Source: Micromonospora mirobrigensis (GTDB lineage: Bacteria; Actinomycetota; Actinomycetes; Mycobacteriales; Micromonosporaceae). Taken from it: a DNA stretch of 64,000 nucleotides. The stretch is taken from assembly GCF_900091555.1 (NCBI RefSeq), contig NZ_FMCX01000004.1, forward strand, positions 248,001 through 312,000, in the 5' to 3' direction. Below, piece after piece: positions 18,445 to 27,145 of this stretch. Position 1 is the first letter of the stretch; every line of letters begins with the position of its first letter. The translations under genes and the position numbers were made by a program. The notes below the pieces were generated by a model. It had not been told where the DNA came from. It made no database searches and was given only the letters and a program-made list of their open reading frames with translations.

Positions 18445-18504
18445 GTGAAGGACAACAAGGACGCCACCGTCCGGGCCGACGAACAGGGCGGGGTGACGGC
18501 GTGA
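18445..18504 (+). CDS. Possible 19-residue leader peptide before PAC2
   Basis: A short frame of 19 residues (GTG start, MKDNKDATVRADEQGGVTA) starts at the predicted transcript start and ends in GTGA, overlapping the PAC2 start. It is charged and has no membrane segment. It may serve only to bring ribosomes to the PAC2 start, or may make a real peptide. The evidence is the promoter spacing and overlap. Confidence 0.4.
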   Translation: MKDNKDATVRADEQGGVTA

Positions 18505-19370
18505 CCGAGTTCGACGGACTGCCGGTGCTGCGGTCCCCGGTGGCGATCGCGGCCTTCGAGGGTTGGAACGACGCCGCGGACGCCTCCACCGCCGCGGTGG
18601 AACACCTGGAGCAGGTCTGGCAGGCCCGCCAGGTGACCGAGCTGGACCCGGAGGACTTCTACGACTTCCAGGTCAGCCGGCCGACGATCACGATGGCCGA
18701 GGGTGAGACCCGGCGGGTGGAGTGGCCGACGACCCGGTTCATGGTGGCCAGCCCCGAGGGCACCGAGCGCGACGTGGTGCTGATCCGGGGCATCGAGCCG
18801 AGCATGCGGTGGCGCACCTTCTGCGAGCAGGTGCTGGAGATCTGCCACAGCCTGGAGGTCGAGCGGGTGGTGCTGCTCGGCGCGCTGCTGGCCGACGTGC
18901 CGTACACCCGGCCCCTGCCGATCACCGGCAGCGCCTCGGACGCGGAGTCCGCCCGCCGCTACCAGCTCACCCCGACCCGCTACGACGGACCGACCGGCAT
19001 CGTCGGGGTGCTGCACGACGCCTGCACCCGGGCCGAGGTCGACGCCGTCTCCTTCTGGGTGCACGTGCCGCACTACGCCAACAACCCGCCCTGCCCGAAG
19101 GCGACCCTGGCCCTGCTGCACCGGGTCGAGGAGGTGCTCGACCTGCCGGTGCCGATGGCCGACCTGGCCGAGGAGGCCGCCGAGTGGGAGCAGCGGGTAC
19201 ACAGTGCCGCCGAGCAGGACGCCGAGCTGGGCGAGTACGTGCGCGAGCTGGAGGAGCGGGTCGGCGACGCCGGCATCACCCCGTTGACCGGGGACGAGAT
19301 CGCCCAGGAGTTCGAGAAGTACCTGCGCCGTCGCGGCGGCTCCGCCGGCCCCACCGCCGGCTCCTGGTGA
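18501..19370 (+). CDS. PAC2-family protein
   Basis: This 289-residue protein shows the PAC2 pattern, with LRSPVAIAAFEGWNDAADAS near the start and SFWVHVPHYANNPPCPKATL at about residues 180-200. PAC2 is a fold shared with eukaryotic proteasome assembly chaperones and archaeal-type relatives; actinobacterial members are uncharacterised but lie near metH and mshC in many genomes, as here. The C-terminus is helical and acidic. The start overlaps the small leader frame. Confidence 0.9.
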   Translation: MTEFDGLPVLRSPVAIAAFEGWNDAADASTAAVEHLEQVWQARQVTELDPEDFYDFQVSRPTITMAEGETRRVEWPTTRFMVASPEGTERDVVLIRGIEPSMRWRTFCEQVLEICHSLEVERVVLLGALLADVPYTRPLPITGSASDAESARRYQLTPTRYDGPTGIVGVLHDACTRAEVDAVSFWVHVPHYANNPPCPKATLALLHRVEEVLDLPVPMADLAEEAAEWEQRVHSAAEQDAELGEYVRELEERVGDAGITPLTGDEIAQEFEKYLRRRGGSAGPTAGSW

Positions 19371-19502
19371 ACGTCCCCCTGTCGGCGGCCGCGCGGCGCG
19401 ACGCCCGCGGCCCCGACTGGGGTTGACCCGCGCTCCGTCCGGAGGCGATCTACCGACGTTCCGCGCGTGCCCGGCTTCCCTCGACACCGCGCGTAGGGCA
19501 TC

Positions 19503-19514
19503 CTAGGAACCTAG
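19503..19514. promoter_or_regulatory. Palindrome CTAGGAACCTAG, possible GntR operator
   Basis: The inverted repeat CTAGG-AA-CCTAG lies 20 bp before the start of the GntR gene, at about the place of its -10 region. GntR/HutC proteins often bind such palindromes in their own promoters, so autoregulation is a reasonable inference. Confidence 0.5.
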
Positions 19515-19533
19515 CTGTTCTGAGGAGGCGGGC

Positions 19534-20325
19534 GTGCAGATCAACCCGGGGGCCGCCGAGTTCCCGCACCGGCAGATCGCCGCGCAGCTCAAGGCCCAGG
19601 TGCGCCGCGGCGACTGGGGGCCGGGCGAGCGGCTGCCGTCCATCCCGGCCATCGCCGAGATGTTCGGCGTCGCGAAGCAGACCGTGCAGCGCGCCGTCGA
19701 CCAGCTGCGGGTCGAGGGCATCCTGATCACCAAGCCCGGCTCGGGTACGTACGTCCGGGGCACCCGGCGGCGGCTCAACCGGCTCTCCCGGGGCCGGTAC
19801 GGCGGCTTCCGCGGCTACCACACCGACCTGGCCGCCCGGTACCGGCAGCAACTGGTCTCGGTGGGCCGATCCCCCGCGCCGCCGGAGGTGGCCGACGCGT
19901 TCGGCGTCGCCGACGGCACCGACCTGCTCTGCCGCCGGCACCTGGTACGCACCGAGGACTCACCGGTCGAGGTCGGCGCCTCCTGGTTCCTGCCGGCCGA
20001 CACCGCCGGCACCTCCCTGGAACGCGCCGAGGCGTTCGGCCGCCCGCTCTACCAGGAGGCCGAGGAGGCCACCGGCCGCCGGTACGCCACCGCGACCGAC
20101 ACCATCAGCGCCCGGCAGCCCAGCCGGGAGGAGGCGGAGACGTTGCAGATCCGCCCGGACACGCCGGTGCTGCACCTGCTGCACGTCGCCTACGACGCCC
20201 ACCACAAGCCGATCGAGGTCGCCCAGGCCACCTGGCCCGGGCCGATGACCACCCTCACCGAGGAGTACCGGATCCCCGGCCCCGTTCCCGAGCAGGACCC
20301 CGACCCCGGCCTCGTCCTGGGCTGA
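19534..20325 (+). CDS. GntR-family regulator with UTRA domain
   Basis: This 263-residue protein has an N-terminal winged helix (RLPSIPAIAEMFGVAKQTVQ, then GILITKPGSGTYVRG) and a C-terminal UTRA-type ligand domain from about residue 105 to 245. It therefore belongs to the HutC subgroup, which bind small effectors such as sugars or amino acids. GAGGAGG precedes the GTG start. It stands alone, converging on mshC, so its targets are unknown apart from the likely self-site. Confidence 0.9.
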   Translation: MQINPGAAEFPHRQIAAQLKAQVRRGDWGPGERLPSIPAIAEMFGVAKQTVQRAVDQLRVEGILITKPGSGTYVRGTRRRLNRLSRGRYGGFRGYHTDLAARYRQQLVSVGRSPAPPEVADAFGVADGTDLLCRRHLVRTEDSPVEVGASWFLPADTAGTSLERAEAFGRPLYQEAEEATGRRYATATDTISARQPSREEAETLQIRPDTPVLHLLHVAYDAHHKPIEVAQATWPGPMTTLTEEYRIPGPVPEQDPDPGLVLG

Positions 20326-20333
20326 GCGTCAAG

Positions 20334-20379
20334 AAGGGGCCCCTGCCATACCGGAGGCGTTGACAGGGGGCCCCTCCTT
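20334..20379. terminator. Bidirectional terminator between GntR gene and mshC
   Basis: GGGGCCCCTG and CAGGGGGCCCCT form a 10-bp stem around an 18-base loop, flanked by AAG and CTT, between two converging genes. It overlaps the mshC stop. Confidence 0.7.
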
Positions 20380-21616
20380 ACAGGCGGACGCCGAGGAGGG
20401 CGTCGACGGTGTCGGCGAAGAGCTTCGGGGCCTGCGCGTCGTCGGCGACCCCGGCGAGCGCCCGGTCGGCCCACGCGTCGGCCAGCGCCAGGGCGCCCGG
20501 AGTGTCCAGGTCGTCGGCCAGCCGGGCGCGTACGCCGGCCACCAGCTCGGCCCCGGACGGCCCGGCGGGCGCGGCGGCGGCCCGCCGCCAGCGGTCCAGC
20601 CGCTGCTCGGCGGTGGTCAGCAGGTCGTCGGTCCAGGAGCGGTCGGCGCGGTAGTGGCCGCTGATCAGCGCCAGCCGGACCGCCATCGGGTCCACCCGGT
20701 CGGCCCGCAGCCGGGAGACGAAGACCAGGTTGCCCCGGGACTTGGACATCTTCTCGCCGTCCAGGCCGATCATGCCGGCGTGCACGTAGTGGTCGGCGAA
20801 GGGCGTCTGGCCGGTGAGCCGCTCGGCGTGCGCGGCCGAGCACTCGTGGTGCGGGAAGAGCAGGTCGTTGCCGCCGCCCTGCACGGAGATCTGGTCGCCG
20901 AGCAGGTTCAGCGCGACGACGGCGCACTCGATGTGCCAGCCGGGGCGGCCCGCGCCCAGCTCGCCGCCCGGCCACGAGGGCTCACCCTCGCGGGCGCCGC
21001 GCCACAGCAGCGGGTCCAGCGGGTCGCGCTTGCCGGCCCGGTCCGGGTCGCCACCGCGCTCCGGGAAGATCTCCAGCATCTCCGCGCGGGACAGGTTGGA
21101 CTCGTAACCGAACCGGGGTGCGGCGCTGATGTCGAAGTAGACGTCGCCGGTGCCGTCGTCGAGCCGGTACGCGGCGCCGTCCTTGAGCAGCACCTCGACC
21201 TTCTCGGCGATGTCCGGGATGGACTCCACCGCGCCCACGTAGTGCGCCGGCGGGATGATCCGCAGGGCCTCCATGTCCTCCCGGAACAGCGCGGTCTCCC
21301 GCATGGCCAGGACCTTCCAGTCCTCGCCGTCGCGGTTGGCGCGCTCCAGCAGCGGATCGTCGATGTCGGTGACGTTCTGCACGTACCGCACGGAAAGGCC
21401 GGCGTCGCGCCACATCCGCTGCACCAGGTCAAAGGTGATCATGGTGGCGGCGTGGCCGAGGTGGGTGGCGTCGTACGGGGTGATGCCGCAGACGTACATG
21501 GTGGCCGTGCCGTCGGGACGGCTGGGCTGGACGCGCTGCCGCGCCGAGTCGTACAACCCCAGGGTGCTGCCCTCACCCGGCAGCCGTGGCACCTCGTGAC
21601 CCGCCCAAGACTCCAT
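20378..21616 (-). CDS. mshC: Cysteine:GlcN-Ins ligase (mycothiol synthesis)
   Basis: This 412-residue enzyme joins cysteine to glucosaminyl-inositol using ATP, the third step of mycothiol synthesis. It is a class I cysteinyl-tRNA synthetase relative, with C43 as a zinc ligand, the HIGH-type motif THLGHA at 51-56, the second zinc area around [10 protein letters not shown] and [11 protein letters not shown], and KMSKS at 289-293. The length is right for MshC and shorter than CysS. Start and promoter fit a leaderless transcript. Confidence 0.97.
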   Translation of the reverse strand: MESWAGHEVPRLPGEGSTLGLYDSARQRVQPSRPDGTATMYVCGITPYDATHLGHAATMITFDLVQRMWRDAGLSVRYVQNVTDIDDPLLERANRDGEDWKVLAMRETALFREDMEALRIIPPAHYVGAVESIPDIAEKVEVLLKDGAAYRLDDGTGDVYFDISAAPRFGYESNLSRAEMLEIFPERGGDPDRAGKRDPLDPLLWRGAREGEPSWPGGELGAGRPGWHIECAVVALNLLGDQISVQGGGNDLLFPHHECSAAHAERLTGQTPFADHYVHAGMIGLDGEKMSKSRGNLVFVSRLRADRVDPMAVRLALISGHYRADRSWTDDLLTTAEQRLDRWRRAAAAPAGPSGAELVAGVRARLADDLDTPGALALADAWADRALAGVADDAQAPKLFADTVDALLGVRL

Positions 21617-21622
21617 TACCCC

Positions 21623-21628
21623 AGCCTA
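21623..21628 (-). promoter_or_regulatory. -10 box for leaderless mshC start
   Basis: TAGGCT (minus strand) lies 6 bp before the ATG at 21616. Confidence 0.55.
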
Positions 21629-21688
21629 ACGAGCCGTCCGCCCGGCACGGGCCACTGCCAGCACTCGGGTGATCAACATGACAGCGAT

Positions 21689-22507
21689 TCACATCGGCGG
21701 CCAGGGGATCGCCGGCCAGTCCTCCGAGGGCAGCGGGAAGGCGCCGGCGTCGCGCAGCCGTTCGCAGCGGGCGGCCAGCTCGGCCACCTCGGAGATGGTG
21801 AGGTGCTCGGCCAGCTCCTCACCGAACGCCCCGGTGACCTGGTCGACCAGGCCGTCGAGCATCTCCACCGCGTCCGGCGGCAACTGCCGGCCGGCCCAGC
21901 CCCAGAGGACCGTACGCAGCTTCTCCTCGACGTGGAAGCTCACCCCGTGGTCGACGCCGTAGATCCGGTCCTCCGGGCCGACCAGCACGTGGCCGCCCTT
22001 GCGGTCGGCGTTGTTGATCACCGCGTCGAGCACCGCGAGGCGGGCCAGCCGCGGGTCGTCGGCGTGCGCCAGCGCGTACGCGGCGCCGTCGTCGTCCCGG
22101 GCCGCCGCGACCGGGAACCAGCGCGGCGGCAGCGCGTCCGCCGGGACGAAGCCGACCAGCGGCTCGGCGTCCTCCGGCTCGTCGATCCACAGCTGGCAGG
22201 AGCCAGGGCCGAACGGGCCGTCCCGCAGCACCGTGGGCGGGACGAGGCCCCAGCCGCTGGCCCGGGAGACGAGGTATGCCGCGACCTCCCGGCCGGCCAG
22301 GGTGCCGTCGGGGAAGTCCCACAGCGGGCGCTCGCCCCGCACCGGCTTGTAGACGCAGCGGGCGCTCACCCCGTCCAGGGTGACGATGCCGCGCAGCGTG
22401 GTGTTGGAGGCGTCGACCAACCGGCCCTCCAGCTCCAGCTCACCGTCGTGCAGCAGCCGCAGAGCGGCACGCTCGTCCTGCCGGGGTCGGAGTTCCGACG
22501 ACGTCAC
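21689..22507 (-). CDS. SCO1664-family protein (PI3/4-kinase-like fold)
   Basis: This 272-residue protein belongs to the actinobacterial SCO1664 family, related to lipid and protein kinases of the PI3/4-kinase fold. Visible kinase features are the lysine strand SARCVYKPVRGERPLWDFP near residues 48-66, the catalytic-loop-like VLDAVINNADRKGGHVLV and the metal-loop-like IYGVDHGVSFH. No substrate is known. The GTG start overlaps the DUF3090 stop, and the gene follows the conserved block before mshC. Confidence 0.88.
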   Translation of the reverse strand: MTSSELRPRQDERAALRLLHDGELELEGRLVDASNTTLRGIVTLDGVSARCVYKPVRGERPLWDFPDGTLAGREVAAYLVSRASGWGLVPPTVLRDGPFGPGSCQLWIDEPEDAEPLVGFVPADALPPRWFPVAAARDDDGAAYALAHADDPRLARLAVLDAVINNADRKGGHVLVGPEDRIYGVDHGVSFHVEEKLRTVLWGWAGRQLPPDAVEMLDGLVDQVTGAFGEELAEHLTISEVAELAARCERLRDAGAFPLPSEDWPAIPWPPM

Positions 22508-23094
22508 CGGTGGTAACCGTTGTGCCGCGGGCAGAGGTGCCCGGCGGGGTCCAGCGGCTGACCGCAGAGCGGGCAGGGCGGCCGGCCGGCGTTGACCACC
22601 CGGCGGGCCCGGGCGATGAACTCGCGGGTCGCCTCCGGGGTCAGCCGCACCCGCAGCCGGTCGAGGTCCTCGTCCAGCTCCTCGACCTCGTCGTCATCGT
22701 CGTCGTCCTCGTCGTCGCCGCCGAGCTCGACCTCGGTCTCGGCCTCCCCGGCCGCGATCGCCTCGATCACCACGGTGGCGGTGTCGACGTCGAAGGCCAG
22801 GCCGAGGGTGCCGACGCGGAACTCCTCGTCGACAGGGGTGTCGAGCGGCTCGTTGTCGCCGACGACGGGGGCCACGGGCGCCTCGGGCAGGTCCACGCCG
22901 AACCGGCGCTGCGCCTCGACGAGCAGCTCCTCGAGCTTCTCGGCGAGCAGGGACACCTGCACCTTCTCAAGCGCGACGCTGACCAGCCGGCCGCCGCCGC
23001 GCGCCTGCAGGAAGAACGTGCGCTCCCCCGGCGGCCCGACGGTCCCGGCGACGAACCGCTCCGGCGGCTCGAAGGCGTGCACCTGGTGGGTCAT
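22504..23094 (-). CDS. DUF3090 family protein
   Basis: This 196-residue protein starts MTHQVHAFEPPERFVAGTVG and ends with a zinc-ribbon-like CPLCGQPLDPAGHLCPRHNG. An acidic Asp/Glu run lies at about residues 126-142. DUF3090 proteins are conserved in Actinobacteria beside the SCO1664-type and phosphoglycerate mutase-like genes, but have no known function. The ATG at 23094 fits a leaderless start; longer frames upstream are Arg/Pro-rich. Confidence 0.9.
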   Translation of the reverse strand: MTHQVHAFEPPERFVAGTVGPPGERTFFLQARGGGRLVSVALEKVQVSLLAEKLEELLVEAQRRFGVDLPEAPVAPVVGDNEPLDTPVDEEFRVGTLGLAFDVDTATVVIEAIAAGEAETEVELGGDDEDDDDDDEVEELDEDLDRLRVRLTPEATREFIARARRVVNAGRPPCPLCGQPLDPAGHLCPRHNGYHR

Positions 23095-23101
23095 ACCCAC
23101 G

Positions 23102-23107
23102 ACCCTA
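23102..23107 (-). promoter_or_regulatory. -10 box for leaderless DUF3090 start
   Basis: TAGGGT (minus strand) lies 7 bp before the ATG at 23094, so this operon can start independently of the upstream mutase-like gene. Confidence 0.5.
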
Positions 23108-23206
23108 TCCGGCGGGTGGGAACGACGCGCAGCGCACCGAGGGTGGTTCCGCCGAGGGCGAAACGCCGGTGCTCCCCCGCCGCCGTCCCGGGCGTGGCGG
23201 CGCTGC

Positions 23207-23911
23207 TCACCGGGCCGCCCCCGCGCCACCGCCGACCGCCGCGTCGGAGTCCGTCGCCCGGGTGGCCCGCCGGCGCCGTTTGCGCGCCGGCGGCACCAGG
23301 CCCGCCAGGTCGCCGCCGGTGTCGTTGAGCCGGACCAGGAACGGGCGTAGCGGGGTGTATCGGACCGCGGTCACCGACGCCGGGTCCGCCACGATCCGCT
23401 GAAAGAGATCCAGGTGTACGCCGAGGGCGTCGGCGACGATGGCCTTGATCACGTCCCCGTGGCTACAGGCGAGCCAGACCGCCTCCGGGCCGTGTTCGGC
23501 GGTGATCCGGGCGTCCCACGAGCGCACCGCCGCCACCGCACGCGCGGCCATCGCGGCCATCGCCTCCCCCTCGGGGAAGACCGCCGCGCTGGGGTGCTGC
23601 TGGACCACCGGCCAGAGCGGCTCCTTCGCCAGCTTCTTCAGCGGCTGCCCCTCCCAGCTGCCGTACCCGCACTCGATCAGCCCCTCCTCCACCACCGGGG
23701 TGGACTGCGGCAGGGCCAGCTCGAGAGTCTGCCGGCAACGGATCAGCGGGCTGGTCACCACGGCGGCCAGCGGCAGCCCCTTGAGGCGCTCGCCGACGGC
23801 CGCCGCCTGGGCCCGGCCGGTGTCGTCGAGCTCCACCGGCTGCCGGCCGGCCAGACCGCCCTCGGCGTTCGCGGTGGTCCGGCCGTGTCGCAGAAGCAGA
23901 AGGGTCGCCAC
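23207..23911 (-). CDS. Histidine phosphatase, MSMEG_4193 type
   Basis: This 234-residue protein is of the phosphoglycerate mutase-like branch. It has the LLLLRHGRTTANA catalytic motif at the N-terminus, VVTSPLIRCRQT for substrate binding, and ACSHGDVIKAI for the second catalytic His. MSMEG_4193-type members sit next to DUF3090 and SCO1664-type genes, but the substrate is unknown. The C-terminus is a basic tail (PPARKRRRRATRATD). The GTG at 23911 is chosen because a -10 box lies exactly 7 bp before it. Confidence 0.9.
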   Translation of the reverse strand: MATLLLLRHGRTTANAEGGLAGRQPVELDDTGRAQAAAVGERLKGLPLAAVVTSPLIRCRQTLELALPQSTPVVEEGLIECGYGSWEGQPLKKLAKEPLWPVVQQHPSAAVFPEGEAMAAMAARAVAAVRSWDARITAEHGPEAVWLACSHGDVIKAIVADALGVHLDLFQRIVADPASVTAVRYTPLRPFLVRLNDTGGDLAGLVPPARKRRRRATRATDSDAAVGGGAGAAR

Positions 23912-24443
23912 GGTGACCACCCTAGGGCCTGACACCGCCCCACCACCCGCGGCGGCCCCGGTGGCGTCCCGCCCGCCCGACGAGCTCAGGGGGACGGCTG
24001 CGGCCCCGCGGCACCGGCCGGCCCGTCCCGCACCTCGGCTGGTGCGCACCCGCAGGTGCCTCACCGGCACCCACCGGCCCGTCCGCCGGGTGAGTCATCG
24101 GGGCGCTTGGGCGGTCTGGGGTCGGTTGTCCGAATCCGGGGTGACCGGTCGCACCCCGGCGGCGGAATGGCGGCCGGGGCCGGGTCGTTACATCCACTGG
24201 ACGACCGCAGCAGCACCCCCGGCTGCCAGCACCGATGCCCCGACGGATCGGGCCGGGCCCCGGAATGATCCCGGGTCCGAGGTCGTTACACATGGTCCGC
24301 CGCCACGACGAGCCCCCGCAGGGTCCGTGGCCGTGCCGGACACCCAAAGACTTTCCCCCTGGATCTTTTCGAGCGCCTGACGGTGCTTGCGCGTCGCCCG
24401 ACCCCCATCGGGTGCCGCGCCAACCCCCGAACGGAGCTTCCCC
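23912..24443. other. 532-bp intergenic region before a secreted lytic-type gene
   Basis: No convincing gene lies here. TAGGGT at 23919-23924 serves the mutase-like gene leftward. Two copies of GGTCGTTACA occur at 24183-24192 and 24281-24290, 98 bp apart. Near the downstream gene there are hairpins such as GTCCG/CGGAC around 24324-24340 and GCCCGA/TCGGGT around 24408-24425. The long leader could be regulatory RNA for the secreted protein at 24444, but no known riboswitch class is recognised. Confidence 0.45.
24183..24290. repeat. Two copies of GGTCGTTACA
   Basis: The 10-bp word occurs at 24183-24192 and 24281-24290 in the leader of the secreted transglycosylase-like gene. The inner GTTAC resembles the half-site of MtrA, which controls cell-wall genes in Actinobacteria, but the two copies are too far apart for the usual tandem site. 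Confidence 0.35.
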
Positions 24444-25031
24444 ATGAACAAGATGCTGACCAAGAGTGTGCTGGGTATCGCTGGTCTGGCCTTCGCCGGT
24501 GGGATGGCCGCCGGTCCGCTGAACCACGCCGACACCACCCCCACCACCGCCCTCACCCCGGCCGCGGTGCAGCAGGCCGACAAGCCTGACGCCAAGGCGC
24601 TGATCCCGCATGGTGTGCAGGGCACCCAGTCGAAGATCGACCTGAACGACGAGCAGACCGCCAACGCCAAGGCGATCATCGCCGCCACGAAGAAGGCCGG
24701 CCTGCCCGAGCGGGCCGCGGTCATCTCGATCGCCACCAGCTTGCAGGAGTCGAAGCTGGAGAACCTCGGCCACCTGGGCGACAAGAACGACCATGACTCG
24801 CTGGGTCTGTTCCAGCAGCGCCCGTCCAGTGGTTGGGGTTCGCCGGAGCAGATCACCGACCCCGCCTACTCCACCACCGCGTTCCTGAAGGGCCTCAAGC
24901 AGGTCGACGGCTGGCAGGACATGCCCCTGACCGACGCCGCCCAGACCGTCCAGGTCTCGGCCTACCCCGACGCCTACGCCCAGTGGGAGCAGCAGGCCGC
25001 CGACCTCGTCGCCCAGCACTGGAACAACTGA
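24444..25031 (+). CDS. Secreted lysozyme/transglycosylase-like protein
   Basis: This 195-residue protein has a signal peptide of about 30 residues (MNKMLTKSVLGIAGLAFAGG). The mature part carries AAVISIATSLQESKLENLGH followed by HDSLGLFQQRPSSGWGSPEQ, the pattern of lysozyme-like or SLT-like domains in which the Glu of LQESKL would be catalytic. Such proteins cut or remodel peptidoglycan outside the cell. It is next to uppP (converging), also a cell-wall gene. The long leader suggests regulation. The catalytic role is inferred. Confidence 0.75.
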   Translation: MNKMLTKSVLGIAGLAFAGGMAAGPLNHADTTPTTALTPAAVQQADKPDAKALIPHGVQGTQSKIDLNDEQTANAKAIIAATKKAGLPERAAVISIATSLQESKLENLGHLGDKNDHDSLGLFQQRPSSGWGSPEQITDPAYSTTAFLKGLKQVDGWQDMPLTDAAQTVQVSAYPDAYAQWEQQAADLVAQHWNN

Positions 25032-25043
25032 CCCATGAACGAA

Positions 25044-25077
25044 CGCTGGCCGGCACCCCGACGGGTGCCGGCCAGCG
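25044..25077. terminator. Strong bidirectional terminator
   Basis: A 15-bp perfect stem CGCTGGCCGGCACCC / GGGTGCCGGCCAGCG with a CGAC loop separates two converging genes. Confidence 0.85.
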
Positions 25078-25095
25078 GCGTATTCAACCGAACTG

Positions 25096-25932
25096 TCAGG
25101 TAGCGCTGATCGTCCCCGTCAGCAGCAGGCAGAGGACCAGCGTCCCGAGCGCCACCCGGTACAGCACGAACAGGTACAGCGTGTGGTGCGCGACGTACCG
25201 CAGCAGCCAGGCGATGGCCGCGTACCCGATGCCGAAGGCGATCGCCGTCGCGACGATCATCTGCGCGACGCTCGGCGCGGCCGTGCCCGGGGCGGACGGT
25301 TCGAAGACGTCCGGGATGCTGAACACCCCGGAGATCACCACGGCCGGGATGGCCAGCAGGAACGAGTACCGCGCCGCGGTCTCCCGGGTGAGGTTGAGCA
25401 ACAGGCCGACCGTCAGCGTTCCGCCGGAACGGGAGACGCCCGGGATGAGTGCCATGGCCTGGCCCAGACCCATCGCCACGCCGTCGCGCATCCGGAAGTT
25501 CTCCAGGGTGCGGGTCTGTCGACCCCAGTACTCGGCGAAGGCCAGCACCAGGGCGAAGAAGATCAGCGTGAAGGAGATCAGGTACAGGTTCCGGCCGGCG
25601 GTGCGGATCTGGTCCTTGAACAGCAGACCGAGGATGCCGATCGGGATGGTGCCGACGATGACGTACCAGCCCATCCGGTAGTCGAGGCTGGACCGCACCG
25701 ACTTGTCGACCAACCCCAGGCACCAGGTACGGACGATCCGCCAGATGTCCTTGAAGAAGTAGATCAGCACGGCGGCCTCGGTGCCGAGCTGCGTCACCGC
25801 GGTGAACGACGCACCGGCGTCCCGGCCGAAGAAGATGGCCGAGGTGATCCGCAGGTGCCCCGAGGAGGAGACCGGAAGGAACTCGGTGAGCCCCTGGACG
25901 ATGCCCAGGACGATGGCCTCGATCCAGGTCAC
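25096..25932 (-). CDS. uppP: Undecaprenyl-diphosphatase
   Basis: This 278-residue membrane protein dephosphorylates undecaprenyl diphosphate to recycle the lipid carrier for cell-wall synthesis. It has the family motifs near the N-terminus ([14 protein letters not shown]) and in the middle ([12 protein letters not shown]), with about eight membrane segments. The GTG start overlaps the stop of the oxidoreductase gene as GTGA, so both are on one transcript. Confidence 0.96.
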   Translation of the reverse strand: MTWIEAIVLGIVQGLTEFLPVSSSGHLRITSAIFFGRDAGASFTAVTQLGTEAAVLIYFFKDIWRIVRTWCLGLVDKSVRSSLDYRMGWYVIVGTIPIGILGLLFKDQIRTAGRNLYLISFTLIFFALVLAFAEYWGRQTRTLENFRMRDGVAMGLGQAMALIPGVSRSGGTLTVGLLLNLTRETAARYSFLLAIPAVVISGVFSIPDVFEPSAPGTAAPSVAQMIVATAIAFGIGYAAIAWLLRYVAHHTLYLFVLYRVALGTLVLCLLLTGTISAT

Positions 25933-26981
25933 TCGCCGACTCCGGAGAGCTCCAGGGCCTCGGCGACGGTCCGCAGGGTCTGCACGCCGCTGTCCCGGTC
26001 GGCCACGAAGAGGGTCACCGACAGGGTGGTGACGCCGGCCGCGGCGTACTCGCGCATCCGCTCGGCGATGCGCTCCTTCGGGCCGAGCAGCGAGGTGCGG
26101 TCGATGAACTCCATCGGCACCGCGGCGGCGGCGTCGCGCTGCCGCTTGGCCAGGTAGAGGTCCTGCACCTCGCGGGCGGCGTCGCCGTAGCCCATCCGGG
26201 TGGCGAGCTGGTTGTAGAAGTTCTGCTGCCGGCTGCCCATCCCGCCGACGTAGAGCGCGGCGTACCAGCGGACCAGCTCGGCGCAGGACGCCACGTCGTC
26301 ACCGACCACCACCGGCACCGAAGGGACCACGTCGAAGCCGGCCAGTTCCTTGCCGGCCTTCGCCCGGCCGGCGCGCACCGAGGCGAGTTGCTCCTCGGCG
26401 AACTCGGGGGCGTAGAAGACGGCCAGCCAGCCGTCGGCGATCTCGCCGGCCAGTTCGAGGTTCTTCGGGCCGACGGCGGCCAGGTAGATCGGGATGTGCT
26501 CGCGGGGCGGGTGGAAGCCCAGCCGCAGCGCCTTGCCGGGCCCGTCCGGCAGCGGCAGGGTGTAGTGCTCGCCGTCGTACGCGACCTCCTTGCGGGCCAC
26601 CGCCAGCTTGACGATGTCGACGTACTCGCGGGTGCGCGCCAGCGGCTTGGCGAAGCGCACGCCGTGCCAGCCCTCGGAGACCTGCGGCCCGGAGACGCCC
26701 AGGCCGAGCCGGAACCGGCCGCCGGAGAGGGCGTCGATCGTCGCCGCGGTCATCGCGGTCATCGCCGGGGTACGGGCGGGGATCTGCATCACCGCGGCGC
26801 CCACGTCGATCCGTTCGGTCTGACCGGCCATCCACGCGAGCATGCTCGGCGAGTCGGAGCCGTACGCCTCCGCCGCCCACACCACCGAGTAGCCGAGTCG
26901 GTCCGCCTCCTGCGCCAGAGCCAGGTGGTCTGCCGGCGTACTCCACGCCGTCTGGTATCCGAGGCTGAGCCCGAGTCGCAC
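25929..26981 (-). CDS. LLM-class F420-dependent oxidoreductase
   Basis: This 350-residue luciferase-like monooxygenase-fold protein reads [20 protein letters not shown], then [20 protein letters not shown] and [20 protein letters not shown], which is typical of F420-dependent members. The substrate is unknown. It is the first gene of a pair with uppP. The GTG start follows GGGGGAGG. Upstream AGGTTA at 27015-27020 (TAACCT on the minus strand) may be its -10 box. Confidence 0.9.
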   Translation of the reverse strand: MRLGLSLGYQTAWSTPADHLALAQEADRLGYSVVWAAEAYGSDSPSMLAWMAGQTERIDVGAAVMQIPARTPAMTAMTAATIDALSGGRFRLGLGVSGPQVSEGWHGVRFAKPLARTREYVDIVKLAVARKEVAYDGEHYTLPLPDGPGKALRLGFHPPREHIPIYLAAVGPKNLELAGEIADGWLAVFYAPEFAEEQLASVRAGRAKAGKELAGFDVVPSVPVVVGDDVASCAELVRWYAALYVGGMGSRQQNFYNQLATRMGYGDAAREVQDLYLAKRQRDAAAAVPMEFIDRTSLLGPKERIAERMREYAAAGVTTLSVTLFVADRDSGVQTLRTVAEALELSGVGE

Positions 26982-27133
26982 TGGTCCTCCCCCATCCGCA
27001 CCACAGGTCGCACCAGGTTACGCAATGCCGGACGTGGGCCCGATCACCGGCTCACCCGAAAACGTCACACCGTCCGGCGGGTGAAGCGGGAAGTTGACTC
27101 CGGGCGAGGATATCCGTGACGGCAGCTTCGAAA

Positions 27134-27139
27134 TAAGGT
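27134..27139 (+). promoter_or_regulatory. -10 box for leaderless aldo/keto reductase start
   Basis: TAAGGT lies 6 bp before the ATG at 27146. Confidence 0.55.
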
Positions 27140-27145
27140 TCACCC

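Noticed and set aside
24100..24443. c-di-AMP (ydaO-type) riboswitch upstream of the secreted lytic-type gene
   Set aside because: Such genes often have one, but the conserved core words of the class could not be found by eye. A covariance-model search would decide.
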